Of a stretch of DNA of 64,000 nucleotides, positions 17,833-26,052 are shown piece after piece. This DNA is from Pseudonocardia sp. TRM90224 (GTDB taxonomy: Bacteria; Actinomycetota; Actinomycetes; Mycobacteriales; Pseudonocardiaceae): assembly GCF_021245725.1 (NCBI RefSeq), contig NZ_JAJGSX010000006.1, positions 372,001 through 436,000 on the forward strand, read 5' to 3'. The position numbers and the translations under genes were made by a program. A model generated the notes under the pieces. The model was given only the letters and a program-made list of their open reading frames with translations. It made no database searches and was not told where the DNA came from. The stretch's first letter is position 1. Each line of letters starts with the position of its first letter.

Positions 17833-19233
17833 GTGCCGGAACGGTTGTCGCCACTGGACTCCTCGTTCCTCTTCATGGAGGAGCTCACCACTGCCATGCA
17901 CGTCGGCGGCCTGATGACGTTCGAGGCGCCGCCCGACGGGTTCGACGCCGAGGCGTTCATCACGCTGATCGGCGAGCGGCTGGCGGCGGTGCCGCGCTAC
18001 CGGCAGAAGGTGCGTGAGGTGCCCGGTCGCCTCGGGCTGCCGGTCTGGGTCGACGACCCCGATTTCGACCTGCACTTCCACGTCAGGCGCTCGGCGCTGC
18101 CCGCGCCGGGCGGCCCGGAGCAGCTGCGCGACCTCGTCGGCAGGCTGCAGGGCCGCCAGCTCGACCGCTCCCGCCCGCTGTGGGAGATCTACCTGGTGGA
18201 GGGCCTCGCCGACGGCGGGTTCGCGGTGATCACGAAGACCCACCACGCGATGGTGGACGGGCTCTCGTCGATCGACATCGGTGCCGTCCTGCTCGACGTC
18301 ACGCCGCAGCCGCGCGAGTCGGAGCCCGACGACTGGCGCCCGCGCCCGGAGCCGTCGGCGCTGGAGCTGATCGCGTCGGCGGTCACCGAGCAGCTGCGCC
18401 GGCCGCAGTCGGCGATCGGCAACCTGCGCCGGGCCGTCACCGACGCGCGCACGGTCGCCATGAACGTCGCCCAGACCGCGGGCGCGCTGGTGGCGTACGC
18501 CCGCAACGCCTCCGGGACCGCCCCGTCGAACCCGCTGAACGCGACGATCAGCCAGCAACGCCTGTACGGGACGTCGTCGGGTGAGCTCGACGACTACAAG
18601 GCGATCCGCAAGGCGCACGGCGGCACCGTCAACGACGTCGTGCTAGCGGTCGTCGCGGGTGGGCTGCGGCGCTGGCTGATCCACCGCGGCGAACCGGTGC
18701 TGGCCGGGACGACCGTCCGCGCGATGGTCCCGGTGAGCGTGCGGGTGCCCGGGGGCGCTCCCGGCAGCGAGGAGAACCTCGGCAACCGCGTCTCGGCGTA
18801 CTTCGTCGACCTCCCGGTCGGCGTGCCGGACGCGGTCGACCGGCTGACGACGATCAGCGCCGCGATGGAAGGGCACAAGCGCAGCGGCTCGGCGATCGGG
18901 GCGACCGCACTCGTCGGGCTGGTCGGGCTCACCCCGCCCACGCTCCACAGCCTCGGCGCGCGGCTGTCGAGCTCGCTCTCGGCGCGCGTGTTCAACGTCG
19001 TCGTCACCAACGTGCCCGGCCCGCAGTTCCCGCTCTACGCGGTGGGCGGCCGGATGCGCGACATGTTCCCGGTGGTGCCGCTCGCGAAGGGCCAGTCGGT
19101 GTCGATCGGCATCACGTCCTACAACGGCGGCGTGTTCTACGGCCTCAACGCCGACCGCACGACGATGGGCGATGTCGACGTGCTGGCGGCGGCGATCGGG
19201 GAGTCGCTCGACGAGCTCCGGGAGACGGTATGA
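17833..19233 (+). CDS. WS/DGAT wax ester synthase/diacylglycerol acyltransferase
   Basis: Bifunctional acyltransferase that makes wax esters or triacylglycerol from acyl-CoA. The 466 residues begin MPERLSPLDSSFLFMEE, as most actinobacterial members do. The catalytic motif HHAMVDG (His137, His138, Asp142) is intact. Further landmarks are NDVVLAVVAGGLRRWL, the conserved ENLGNRVSAYFVDLPV, and the late NVVVTNVPGPQFPLY with SIGITSYNGGVFYGLNAD. Start GTG at 17833 is preceded by GAGGAGG. It is the first gene of a four-gene chain in which each start overlaps the previous stop (ATGA), linking it to a patatin, a hydrolase and a saccharopine-dehydrogenase-like protein. Confidence 0.95.
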   Translation: MPERLSPLDSSFLFMEELTTAMHVGGLMTFEAPPDGFDAEAFITLIGERLAAVPRYRQKVREVPGRLGLPVWVDDPDFDLHFHVRRSALPAPGGPEQLRDLVGRLQGRQLDRSRPLWEIYLVEGLADGGFAVITKTHHAMVDGLSSIDIGAVLLDVTPQPRESEPDDWRPRPEPSALELIASAVTEQLRRPQSAIGNLRRAVTDARTVAMNVAQTAGALVAYARNASGTAPSNPLNATISQQRLYGTSSGELDDYKAIRKAHGGTVNDVVLAVVAGGLRRWLIHRGEPVLAGTTVRAMVPVSVRVPGGAPGSEENLGNRVSAYFVDLPVGVPDAVDRLTTISAAMEGHKRSGSAIGATALVGLVGLTPPTLHSLGARLSSSLSARVFNVVVTNVPGPQFPLYAVGGRMRDMFPVVPLAKGQSVSIGITSYNGGVFYGLNADRTTMGDVDVLAAAIGESLDELRETV

Positions 19234-20237
19234 CGCGGACGGGGCTGGTGCTCGGCGCCGGCGGCATCCTCGGCGGGGCGTGGATGGCGGCGGGGCTCGC
19301 GGCGCTCGCCGACCGGCTCGACCGCCCGCTCGGCGAGCTCGACCTGATCCTCGGCACCAGCGCCGGCAGCGTCTTCGGGGCCGCGCTGCGCTGCGGGATG
19401 AGCGTCGACGAGCTGCTGCTGCACCAGCGCGGCGTGCCGCCTGCGGAGATCGCGCCCGACCTCGACACCGGCGATCTGCCGGACATGCGCACCATCGAGC
19501 GGGAGTCGGGCGACGGGCTGCCGCCGATCCCGTTGCCGTGGATGGGCTCGCCGCGGCTGGTCGCCACGGCCGTCACGCACCCGTGGCGGGTGAATCCGGT
19601 GGTCGCGGCGTCCGGGCTGCTCCCGGCGGGCCGCGGGCGGATGGGCTCGCTGATCAGGATGGTTGCGGCGCTGCAGACGCGGCTGGGGATCACGACCGAC
19701 GGCTGGGTGCCCGGCGCGCCGCTGTGGGTGGTTGCCGTCGACTACGACTCGGGCGCGCGGACGGTGTTCGGCCGTGCGGGCGGGCCGCCGTCCACGGTCG
19801 GCGAGGCCGTCCTCGCGTCCTGTTCGATCCCCGGCTGGTTCACCCCGCAGGTGATCGGCGGGCGCAGGTACGTCGACGGCGGGGTTGCGTCGTCGACCTC
19901 GCTCGGGCTGCTGGCCGGGCCGGACGCCCCGGACCTCGACGAGGTCTACGTCCTGGCGCCGCTGGCCAGCCACGCCTACGACCGGCCGGTCGACCCGCTC
20001 TCCGGGGTCGAGCGCGGGGTGCGGCACGTTCTGACCCGCTGGCTCGACGCCGAGGTCGCCGCCGTCCGCGCGCGCGGCACGCGGGTGACCGTGCTGACGC
20101 CGGGCCCGGCCGACCTGCACGCGATGGGCTTCAACCTCATGAACCCGCGCCGCCGCGAGCGGGTGCTGGAGACGGCGATGGCCACGACGGCCGATGCCTT
20201 GGACGCCGCGCTGGACGAGGGGCGGCGCGCCGCATGA
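19230..20237 (+). CDS. Patatin-like phospholipase
   Basis: Lipid acyl hydrolase with a Ser-Asp dyad. The 335 residues show the N-terminal oxyanion loop GAGGILGGAW, the nucleophile elbow GTSAG (Ser44), and the catalytic Asp in the DGG motif of RRYVDGGVASSTSLG. The C-terminal part has no extra domain. The start overlaps the stop of the acyltransferase gene (ATGA at 19230), implying coupled translation. In a lipid-storage operon it could mobilise or remodel the acylglycerols made by its neighbour. That role is inferred. Confidence 0.92.
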   Translation: MTRTGLVLGAGGILGGAWMAAGLAALADRLDRPLGELDLILGTSAGSVFGAALRCGMSVDELLLHQRGVPPAEIAPDLDTGDLPDMRTIERESGDGLPPIPLPWMGSPRLVATAVTHPWRVNPVVAASGLLPAGRGRMGSLIRMVAALQTRLGITTDGWVPGAPLWVVAVDYDSGARTVFGRAGGPPSTVGEAVLASCSIPGWFTPQVIGGRRYVDGGVASSTSLGLLAGPDAPDLDEVYVLAPLASHAYDRPVDPLSGVERGVRHVLTRWLDAEVAAVRARGTRVTVLTPGPADLHAMGFNLMNPRRRERVLETAMATTADALDAALDEGRRAA

Positions 20238-21118
20238 CCGGCACGACCGCAACCGCGCGCAACGGCGACGTCGAGCTGGCCTACGAGCGGCTCGGCGGCG
20301 ACGGCGCCGAGCCGTTGCTGCTGATCATGGGCCTCGGCATGCAGATGGTGTACTGGAACGACGCGCTGGTCGCCCGGTTCGTGGAGGCGGGGTTCAGCCC
20401 GGCGCGCTTCGACAACCGGGACGTCGGGGAGTCCACGCACCTGGCCGACCGCGGTGTGCCGTCGATGGCGGCGGTGATGCTGATGCCGCAGGTCGTCGCG
20501 CCGTACCGGATCTCCGACATGGCCGCCGACGCCGTCGCCGTGCTCGACGCGCTGGGCTGGGAGTCGGCGCACGTGCTCGGCGCGTCGATGGGCGGGATGA
20601 TCGCGCAGACGGTCGCGATCGGGCACCCGACGCGGGTCCGCACGCTGACCTCGGTGATGTCGACCCCGTCGCCGCGGATCGGGCGGGCGAAGCTCGGCGC
20701 GATGTCGGCGCTCGTCGCGCCGCCCGCGCGCACCGCCGAGGAGGCCGCGGATCGTGCAGTGCGCACGTTCGGCGTGATCGGCTCGCCCGGCTACCCGCTC
20801 GACGAGGAGTGGCTGCGCACGTACGCGCGCAAGGCGTTCCACCGCAGCCACGACCCGGCGGGCGGGCGCCGGCAGCTGGCGGCGATCAGCGCGTCGCCGA
20901 GCCGGGTGTCGGGGCTGCGCCGGGTTGCGGTGCCGACCCTCGTCGTGCACGGCGAGGACGATCCGCTGGTCCGCCCGGCCGGCGGCCGCGCGACCGCGGC
21001 CGCGGTGCCCGGCGCGCGGCTCGTCACGTACCCGGGGATGGGGCACAACCTCCCGCGTGAGCTGTGGCCGTCGATCGTGTCCGAGGTGGCGGCGTTGGCG
21101 GGCCTGCGCCCTTCATGA
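20234..21118 (+). CDS. Alpha/beta hydrolase
   Basis: Alpha/beta-fold hydrolase of 294 residues. The N-terminal strands contain LLLIMGLGMQMVYWND, followed by FDNRDVGEST; the nucleophile elbow is GASMGG (Ser118), the acid is in VVHGEDDPLVRP, and the His is in GMGHNLPRELW. This pattern matches the actinobacterial group near TAP-like or aclacinomycin methylesterase-like hydrolases. It overlaps the patatin gene by ATGA and its own stop overlaps the next start, so it is the third member of the lipid operon. An esterase or lipase role is the simplest reading. Confidence 0.9.
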   Translation: MTGTTATARNGDVELAYERLGGDGAEPLLLIMGLGMQMVYWNDALVARFVEAGFSPARFDNRDVGESTHLADRGVPSMAAVMLMPQVVAPYRISDMAADAVAVLDALGWESAHVLGASMGGMIAQTVAIGHPTRVRTLTSVMSTPSPRIGRAKLGAMSALVAPPARTAEEAADRAVRTFGVIGSPGYPLDEEWLRTYARKAFHRSHDPAGGRRQLAAISASPSRVSGLRRVAVPTLVVHGEDDPLVRPAGGRATAAAVPGARLVTYPGMGHNLPRELWPSIVSEVAALAGLRPS

Positions 21119-21996
21119 ACTTCCTCGTGCTCGGCGGGTACGGCGCGGTCGGTGCCGCAGTGGTGGGTGAGTTGCGGGCGGCTGGGCACTCCGTGACCAC
21201 GGCGGGGCGGGACGCCGCCCGTGCCGATCGGGCCGTCGACCTGCGCGAACCGGGACTGCGCAGCTACCGGGAGGCGCTCGCCGGGATCGACGTCGTCGTC
21301 AACGCCGCCGGTGTCGAGAGCATCGACGTCGTCGCCGCGACCGGGCCTGCCGCGTTCGTCGACATCACGGCCACAACCGCGTACGTGCATGCGGTTGAGC
21401 GGCTCGCTCCCACGGGCCCGGTGCTGCTGAGCGTCGGGCTCGCGCCGGGGCTGACCAACCTGCTCGCCGCGCAGCTGCACCGGGAGCGGCCGGCGCGCCG
21501 GATCGATGTCGCCGTGCTGCTCGGCACCGGCGACGCGCACGGCGCCGCCGCGACCGGGTGGACGTTCGGGCTGCTGGGGCGGCGGTTCGCCGATCCCGCG
21601 ACCGGCGAACCCGTCCTCAACTTCAGCGGCGCCCACCCGTTCGACCTGCCGGGAGCCGGCCGCCGGCGGCTGGTGCGCGCCGACTTCGCCGACCAGCACG
21701 TCCTGACCCGCGACCTCGGGGTGCCGGTGCGCACCTGGTTCGGGCTCACGTCCAGGTTCGCCACGGCCGGGCTGACCTTGCTGAGCCGGCTGCCCGGGGC
21801 GGGCTCCTTGCCCGGCGACGCGCACCTGCCCGGTTCGGACGCGTGGCTCGTGTGCGCGGTCGCGGACGACGGCCGGACCCGCGCCCGCGCGGGGCGCGGG
21901 CAGTCGCTCGCGACAGCGGAGATCGCGGCCCGGGCCGCCGCGCTCGCCCCCACCCTCGCCCCGGGTGTCCACCACCTCCACCAGGTCGCGCGGTAG
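21115..21996 (+). CDS. Saccharopine dehydrogenase-like NAD(P)-binding protein
   Basis: Rossmann-fold protein of 293 residues. The N-terminal motif VLGGYGAVGAAVVGEL is the dinucleotide site; AGIDVVVNAAGVES, the segment VDITATTAYVHAVERL and LLSVGLAPGLTNLLA follow, as in saccharopine dehydrogenase-like proteins. The family spans lysine metabolism and lipid enoyl reductases of mycobacteria, so the true activity is open. The start ATG at 21115 overlaps the hydrolase stop, and it is the last gene of the lipid operon. Its C-terminus carries a 'DAWLVCAVADDG' strand pair and no membrane helix. Confidence 0.82.
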   Translation: MNFLVLGGYGAVGAAVVGELRAAGHSVTTAGRDAARADRAVDLREPGLRSYREALAGIDVVVNAAGVESIDVVAATGPAAFVDITATTAYVHAVERLAPTGPVLLSVGLAPGLTNLLAAQLHRERPARRIDVAVLLGTGDAHGAAATGWTFGLLGRRFADPATGEPVLNFSGAHPFDLPGAGRRRLVRADFADQHVLTRDLGVPVRTWFGLTSRFATAGLTLLSRLPGAGSLPGDAHLPGSDAWLVCAVADDGRTRARAGRGQSLATAEIAARAAALAPTLAPGVHHLHQVAR

Positions 21997-22059
21997 CGGG
22001 GCCGCCGCGTCGCTGCCCACGCTTGCGGAACGCACGTGTCCCAGCCCTCGGGGTGGCGA

Positions 22060-22887
22060 CTACCGGAGGCCGAACCTCGCGACGTGGTGCCACACCCGCT
22101 TGAGGGTCTGCTCGTTCCCCGGCCGGACGGCCGCGCCGATGATCCGCGCGTCCAGGATGCCGTCCTCGGCGATCGCGCACCCGGCCTCGACGATCTCCGG
22201 CCCGCGGTACTCCGGGTGCGCGGCCAGCGTCGCGACGTCCAGCCGGAACCCGTGGTGCCACTCGACCTCGCAGGGCAACGCCGCGGCGAGCGCCTCGACG
22301 TCGGTGCCGCGGTAGCACGGGTCGAGCACCAGCGCCTCGACGTCGCGCTCCAGCAGGAGCGGGCCGTGCACGTGCGCCTCGATGTAGTCGTCGAGCTGGT
22401 CGACGGTGCCGGCGCGGTCGTCGGCGTCGGCGAGCGCGATCAGCCCGGACAAGTGCCTGGCCACGCCGAAGTGGGCGGGTTCGAGGTAGCTGTCGGGGTA
22501 GCAGAACGTCGCCCGGTCCAGCGCCTCCGCGGCCAGCCGGAAGTGCGCCGACCCGAACCGCGGCGAGCCGCCCGCGGGGCGTGACCTGTGGTTCAGCGAG
22601 CCGTACGCCGGCCGGTGCGTGACCGGGCCGTCGTCGTACACCGCGCCGAAGATCCGGCTCTCCCACCGCCACCGGTCCCCGCCCGCATGTGCGGTGAGGC
22701 CTCCATTGCTTGTCCCCGTCTCGAACTGGGAGCGGTAGCGCCCGTCGGCGCGCATCCGTTCGAGGATCGGCCTGCCGGCGATCGCACGGTCGGGGTGGAA
22801 GTGCAGCGTCACCCGCAGCGCCGGATCGACCGGATCGCCCGCCGAGCGCTCCAGCACGTACGCCACTGCCCGGTCCCATGGGTGCAC
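22060..22887 (-). CDS. DUF3626 family protein
   Basis: Uncharacterised bacterial protein of about 275 residues. Family features are VTLHFHPDR near residue 30, DGRYRSQFETGTSNGGLTAH, the block GDRWRWESRIFG, then PRFGSAHFRL and TFCYPDSYLEP. The His/Asp/Glu-rich pattern (HFHPD, EAHVHG) suggests a metal-dependent enzyme, which is inference. I start at the GTG at 22887 (VHPWDRAVAYV). The frame stays open upstream to 23016, but that stretch is merely the translated palindromic repeat and should not be annotated as protein. The gene is convergent with the lipid operon. Confidence 0.82.
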   Translation of the reverse strand: MHPWDRAVAYVLERSAGDPVDPALRVTLHFHPDRAIAGRPILERMRADGRYRSQFETGTSNGGLTAHAGGDRWRWESRIFGAVYDDGPVTHRPAYGSLNHRSRPAGGSPRFGSAHFRLAAEALDRATFCYPDSYLEPAHFGVARHLSGLIALADADDRAGTVDQLDDYIEAHVHGPLLLERDVEALVLDPCYRGTDVEALAAALPCEVEWHHGFRLDVATLAAHPEYRGPEIVEAGCAIAEDGILDARIIGAAVRPGNEQTLKRVWHHVARFGLR

Positions 22888-22910
22888 CAGGGCATCGTGC
22901 CAGCCGGATC

Positions 22911-22971
22911 TCCCCACCGTTTTGGGCACTTGCGCGCTCCTGGGGCGCGCATCCACCCAAAACGGTGGGGA
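22911..22971. repeat. Palindromic repeat, type A/B hybrid
   Basis: 27-bp arms (22911-22937, 22945-22971). The outer 16 bp, TCCCCACCGTTTTGGG, and the inner GCGCGC pair perfectly, but a 5-bp block differs: CACTT on the left, as in type A, against TGGAT in the complement of the right, as in type B. It lies in the divergent gap between the DUF3626 and RraA-like genes. Confidence 0.88.
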
Positions 22972-23009
22972 AGTCGGGGGTATCCGTGAGAGCGCTAAGG
23001 AACATTCGC

Positions 23010-23027
23010 CGTCCACATATGTGGACG
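23010..23027. promoter_or_regulatory. 18-bp palindromic operator candidate
   Basis: CGTCCACATATGTGGACG is a perfect 18-bp palindrome 58 bp upstream of the RraA-like start. Its length and AT-rich centre suit an IclR- or GntR-type dimer. It probably governs the RraA-enolase-epimerase operon. No such regulator gene is in the window. Confidence 0.6.
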
Positions 23028-23084
23028 ATGGACAGCCATCTGATGTGTGCGTAAGAGTGGTTCGACGGCGGTGGAGGGACAGCG

Positions 23085-23903
23085 GTGCGGATCCAGCCCG
23101 GCAAGGACGACCTCGAAGAACTGACGGCGGCGTGGGAGGGTGAGCGGTTCCCGTCGGGGCGCCCGCGGGTGCCCGACGACGTGCTCGACGTGCTCCGGCT
23201 CGCGACCACGGAGGAGGCCTGGAGCACGCTCTTCCACTCCGGGTACGTCCGGCAGTTCGAAGGCGGCTGGCGGGAGACCCATCCCGGCACGGTGATCGTC
23301 GGGAGGGCGGTGACGGCGCAGTTCCTGCCGCACCGTCCCGACCTCGACGAGGTGGTCGTCGCCGCCGGTGCGCGGGAGGGGCACCTCGCCGGCGACCGGC
23401 AGAACACCTGGATCATCGAGGGCCTGGAGCAGGGCGACGTGATGGTCGTCGACATCTTCGGGAAGGTCGTCGAGGGCACGGTCGTCGGCGACAACCTCGG
23501 CACCGCCGTCGCGACCAGGACGGGCGTCGGCGCGGTGATCGACGGCGGCGTCCGCGACCTGCACGGCCTGCAGCAGCTCGGCCCCGGCGTGAACTTCTTC
23601 CACCGCGCCGCCGACCCCACCCCGATCCGCGACGTCACGCTCGCCGGGATCAACATCCCGATCCGCGTCGGCGGGGTGACCGTGCTGCCGGGCGACGTCG
23701 TGCTCGGCACCCCGACCGGCGTGAGCGTGATCCCCGCGCACCTCGCCGCGCAGGTGGCCGCGGCCAGTGAGGACACCCGCGTCCGGGATGTCTTCGGCAA
23801 GCAGCGCATCGCCGAGCGCCGCTACACCAGCGCCGACATCGACGTCCCGACCTGGGCCGACGACATCGAGACCGACTTCCAGCAGTGGCGGGAGAACAGG
23901 TGA
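23085..23903 (+). CDS. RraA family protein (aldolase/decarboxylase-like)
   Basis: Member of the RraA/'dimethylmenaquinone methyltransferase' fold. Characterised enzymes in this family are 4-hydroxy-4-methyl-2-oxoglutarate aldolase, oxaloacetate decarboxylase and related sugar-acid lyases. The 272 residues contain GDVMVVDIFGKV, then VGDNLGTAVATRTG, the IDGGVRDL motif that carries the substrate and metal Arg-Asp pair, and VLPGDVVLGTPTGVSVIP. It is longer than RraA proper because of N- and C-terminal extensions (DIDVPTWADDIETDFQQWRE). GTG start at 23085 follows GGAGGG. Its stop overlaps the start of the enolase-superfamily gene, so both act in one catabolic pathway. Confidence 0.88.
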   Translation: MRIQPGKDDLEELTAAWEGERFPSGRPRVPDDVLDVLRLATTEEAWSTLFHSGYVRQFEGGWRETHPGTVIVGRAVTAQFLPHRPDLDEVVVAAGAREGHLAGDRQNTWIIEGLEQGDVMVVDIFGKVVEGTVVGDNLGTAVATRTGVGAVIDGGVRDLHGLQQLGPGVNFFHRAADPTPIRDVTLAGINIPIRVGGVTVLPGDVVLGTPTGVSVIPAHLAAQVAAASEDTRVRDVFGKQRIAERRYTSADIDVPTWADDIETDFQQWRENR

Positions 23904-25165
23904 GCATCACCGAGGAGCACGTCAGCACCGCGTCGCGGCCGAGCGCGCTGCGGATCACCGACCTGCGCGTCGCCAACCTCGACGGGGTCCCGTTCCGCTC
24001 GTCGATCATCCGGATCGAGACCAACCAGGGGCTCGTCGGCTACGGCGAGGTGCGCGACCAGGCCAGCGCCACCTACGCGCTCATGCTCAAGAGCAGGCTC
24101 GTCGGCGAGAACCCATGCGACGTCGACAAGATCTTCCGCAAGATCAAGCAATTCGGCCACCACGGACGGCAGGGTGGCGGTGTCTCCGGCGTCGAGATGG
24201 CGCTGATGGACCTCGCCGGCAAGGCGTACGGCGTGCCGGCGTACGCGCTGGTCGGGGGCCGGTTCCGGGACACCGTGCGGTGCTACGCGGACACGCCCTC
24301 GACCACGGACCCGCACGAGATGGGCAAGCGGCTGCTGGCCCGGCGCGAGCTCGGGTTCACGATGCTCAAGATGGACGTGGGCGTCTCGCTCCTGTGGGAC
24401 GTGCCGGACGCGCTGATCGCGCCGCCCGGCGCGCGCGACGAGACCGCCGTCATGCACCCGTTCACCGGCATCCAGGTGACCCCGAAGGGCGTCGAGCACC
24501 TCGCGGAGTACGTCGCGACCGTGCGCTCGATCGTCGGCAACGACATCGCGATCGCGGCGGACCACTTCGGGCACATCGCGCTCGACTCGTGCATCCGGAT
24601 CGGGCGGGCGCTGGAACCGTTCACGCTGGCCTGGATCGAGGACCTGATCCCGTGGCAGTACACCGAGCAGTGGCGGGAGCTGACGTCGTCGGTGGCGGTG
24701 CCGACCTGCACGGGTGAGGACATCTACCTGCTGGAGGGGTTCAAGCCGCTGCTGGACGCGGGCGCGGTGCGGGTGATCCACCCCGACCCGGCGACGTCGG
24801 GCGGGATCGCCGAGACGAAGCGGATCGGCGACTACGCGCAGGACCGCGGGATCGCGATGGCGCTGCACCTGGCGGCGTCCCCGATCGCGACGATGGCGTG
24901 CGTGCACCTGGCCGCGGCGACGGAGAACTTCCTGGCGCTGGAGCACCACGCCGTCGACGTGCCGTTCTGGAGCGAGCTGGTGACCGACCTGCCACGGCCG
25001 CTCATCGAGGACGGCTTCATCACGGTGCCCGACGTGCCGGGGCTCGGGTTCGGCGACATCAACGAGGAGCTGTTCCAACGGCTGCTCGACCCCCGTGACC
25101 CGGTGTTCTTCGCCGAATCGGCGCACTGGGACGCCGAGCGCAGCCACGACCGGCTCTGGAGCTGA
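23900..25165 (+). CDS. Enolase superfamily (mandelate racemase/muconate lactonizing-like)
   Basis: Metal-dependent enzyme that abstracts the alpha-proton of a carboxylate, most likely an acid-sugar dehydratase. The 421 residues start at the GTG at 23900, overlapping the upstream stop by GTGA. Metal ligands are seen as Asp in IAIAADHFGHIA, Glu in AWIEDLIPW and Glu in TCTGEDIYL, and a candidate base is His in GIAMALHLAASPI. At the usual KxK site the sequence is MLKMDVG, so the second Lys is replaced, which may shift the stereochemistry. The C-terminal extension (DPRDPVFFAESAHWDAE) is unusual. Specific substrate unknown. Confidence 0.9.
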   Translation: MSITEEHVSTASRPSALRITDLRVANLDGVPFRSSIIRIETNQGLVGYGEVRDQASATYALMLKSRLVGENPCDVDKIFRKIKQFGHHGRQGGGVSGVEMALMDLAGKAYGVPAYALVGGRFRDTVRCYADTPSTTDPHEMGKRLLARRELGFTMLKMDVGVSLLWDVPDALIAPPGARDETAVMHPFTGIQVTPKGVEHLAEYVATVRSIVGNDIAIAADHFGHIALDSCIRIGRALEPFTLAWIEDLIPWQYTEQWRELTSSVAVPTCTGEDIYLLEGFKPLLDAGAVRVIHPDPATSGGIAETKRIGDYAQDRGIAMALHLAASPIATMACVHLAAATENFLALEHHAVDVPFWSELVTDLPRPLIEDGFITVPDVPGLGFGDINEELFQRLLDPRDPVFFAESAHWDAERSHDRLWS

Positions 25166-25169
25166 CCAG

Positions 25170-25982
25170 GTGCGGATCGCCGTCACCGGAGCGGCCGGCA
25201 GGCTCGGCAGGACCGTCGTCGCCGCGGCGCTGCGCGAGGGGCACGAGATCATCGCGGTCGACCAGGCGGGCCGGTCGCGTCCCGCCCAGCAGGGCGTCGA
25301 GTGGCGCCACGCCGACCTCGTCGACCTAGACGCGATGCGCGCTGCGCTGGCGGACGCCGAGGCCGTCGCCCACCTCGGGGCGCTCGTGCACCCGCGCCAC
25401 CCCGAGCCGCTGGTGCACCGCACCAACGTGGAGGGCACCTACAACACGCTGGTCGCGGCGCAGGAGCACGGCGTGCGGGCGTTCTGCTTCGCGTCGAGCA
25501 TCAACGCGATCGGCGGGGCGTTCAGCGAGCGGGCCCGCTACGACTTCTTCCCCGTCGACGAGGAGCACCCGAGCTACTGCGAGGACGCGTACAGCCTGTC
25601 GAAATGGGTGGGCGAGCAGCAGTGCGCCGCCTTCGCGCGACGGATGCCCGGCGTGCCGTTCGTCTCGCTGCGGCTGCACCTGCTGGTCGGCGACGCCGCG
25701 GGTGGCCGGCTCGGCGAGGACGAGCTGGAGGGGCGCCACCGCGACCTGTGGGGGTGGACGTCGTTCGAGAGCGCCGCGCGGGCGGTGCTCCTCGCGCTGA
25801 CGCGCGGCCGGGCCGGCCACGCCGCCTACTTCGTCGTGGCACCGGAGACGGGCGCCGAGGTCGACTCCGCCGAGCTCGCGAAGCGGTGGTACCCGGACGT
25901 CCCCTTCCGCGCAGACCCGACGGCCCGAAGCTCGTTCTACTCAACCAACAAGATCGAAGCCGAGCTGGGCTGGACGCACTGA
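25170..25982 (+). CDS. NAD-dependent epimerase/dehydratase family protein
   Basis: Extended short-chain dehydrogenase with a Rossmann fold. The 270 residues start at the GTG at 25170, 4 bp after the enolase-superfamily gene. Visible features are VTGAAGRLGRTVVAAAL (NAD loop), then LGALVHPRHPEPLVHRTNVE, the Ser region FASSINAIGG, and the catalytic YSLSKWVGEQ. The combination of an enolase-superfamily dehydratase, an RraA-like lyase and this protein resembles uronic or aldaric acid catabolism, in which uronate dehydrogenases look like this. That function is inferred from context. Confidence 0.88.
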   Translation: MRIAVTGAAGRLGRTVVAAALREGHEIIAVDQAGRSRPAQQGVEWRHADLVDLDAMRAALADAEAVAHLGALVHPRHPEPLVHRTNVEGTYNTLVAAQEHGVRAFCFASSINAIGGAFSERARYDFFPVDEEHPSYCEDAYSLSKWVGEQQCAAFARRMPGVPFVSLRLHLLVGDAAGGRLGEDELEGRHRDLWGWTSFESAARAVLLALTRGRAGHAAYFVVAPETGAEVDSAELAKRWYPDVPFRADPTARSSFYSTNKIEAELGWTH

Positions 25983-25983
25983 C

Positions 25984-26044
25984 GTCGACAACGACGTTCT
26001 GGTCAATGTTAGCGCTCACAAACAGCCAGAACGTCGTTGTCGAC
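25984..26044. terminator. Bidirectional hairpin terminator
   Basis: GTCGACAACGACGTTCTGG (25984-26002) is repeated in perfect inverted form at 26026-26044, with a 23-nt loop. The 19-bp stem fills the gap between the convergent epimerase and SDR genes. Its sequence is unrelated to the other palindromes in this window, and it has no T-run. Confidence 0.6.
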
Positions 26045-26052
26045 GGTGCCTC

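Noticed and set aside
22888..23016. N-terminal extension of the DUF3626 gene to 23016
   Set aside because: The extra residues translate the palindromic repeat (PPFWVDARPRSAQVPKTVG) and are absent from the family core. The GTG at 22887 fits better.
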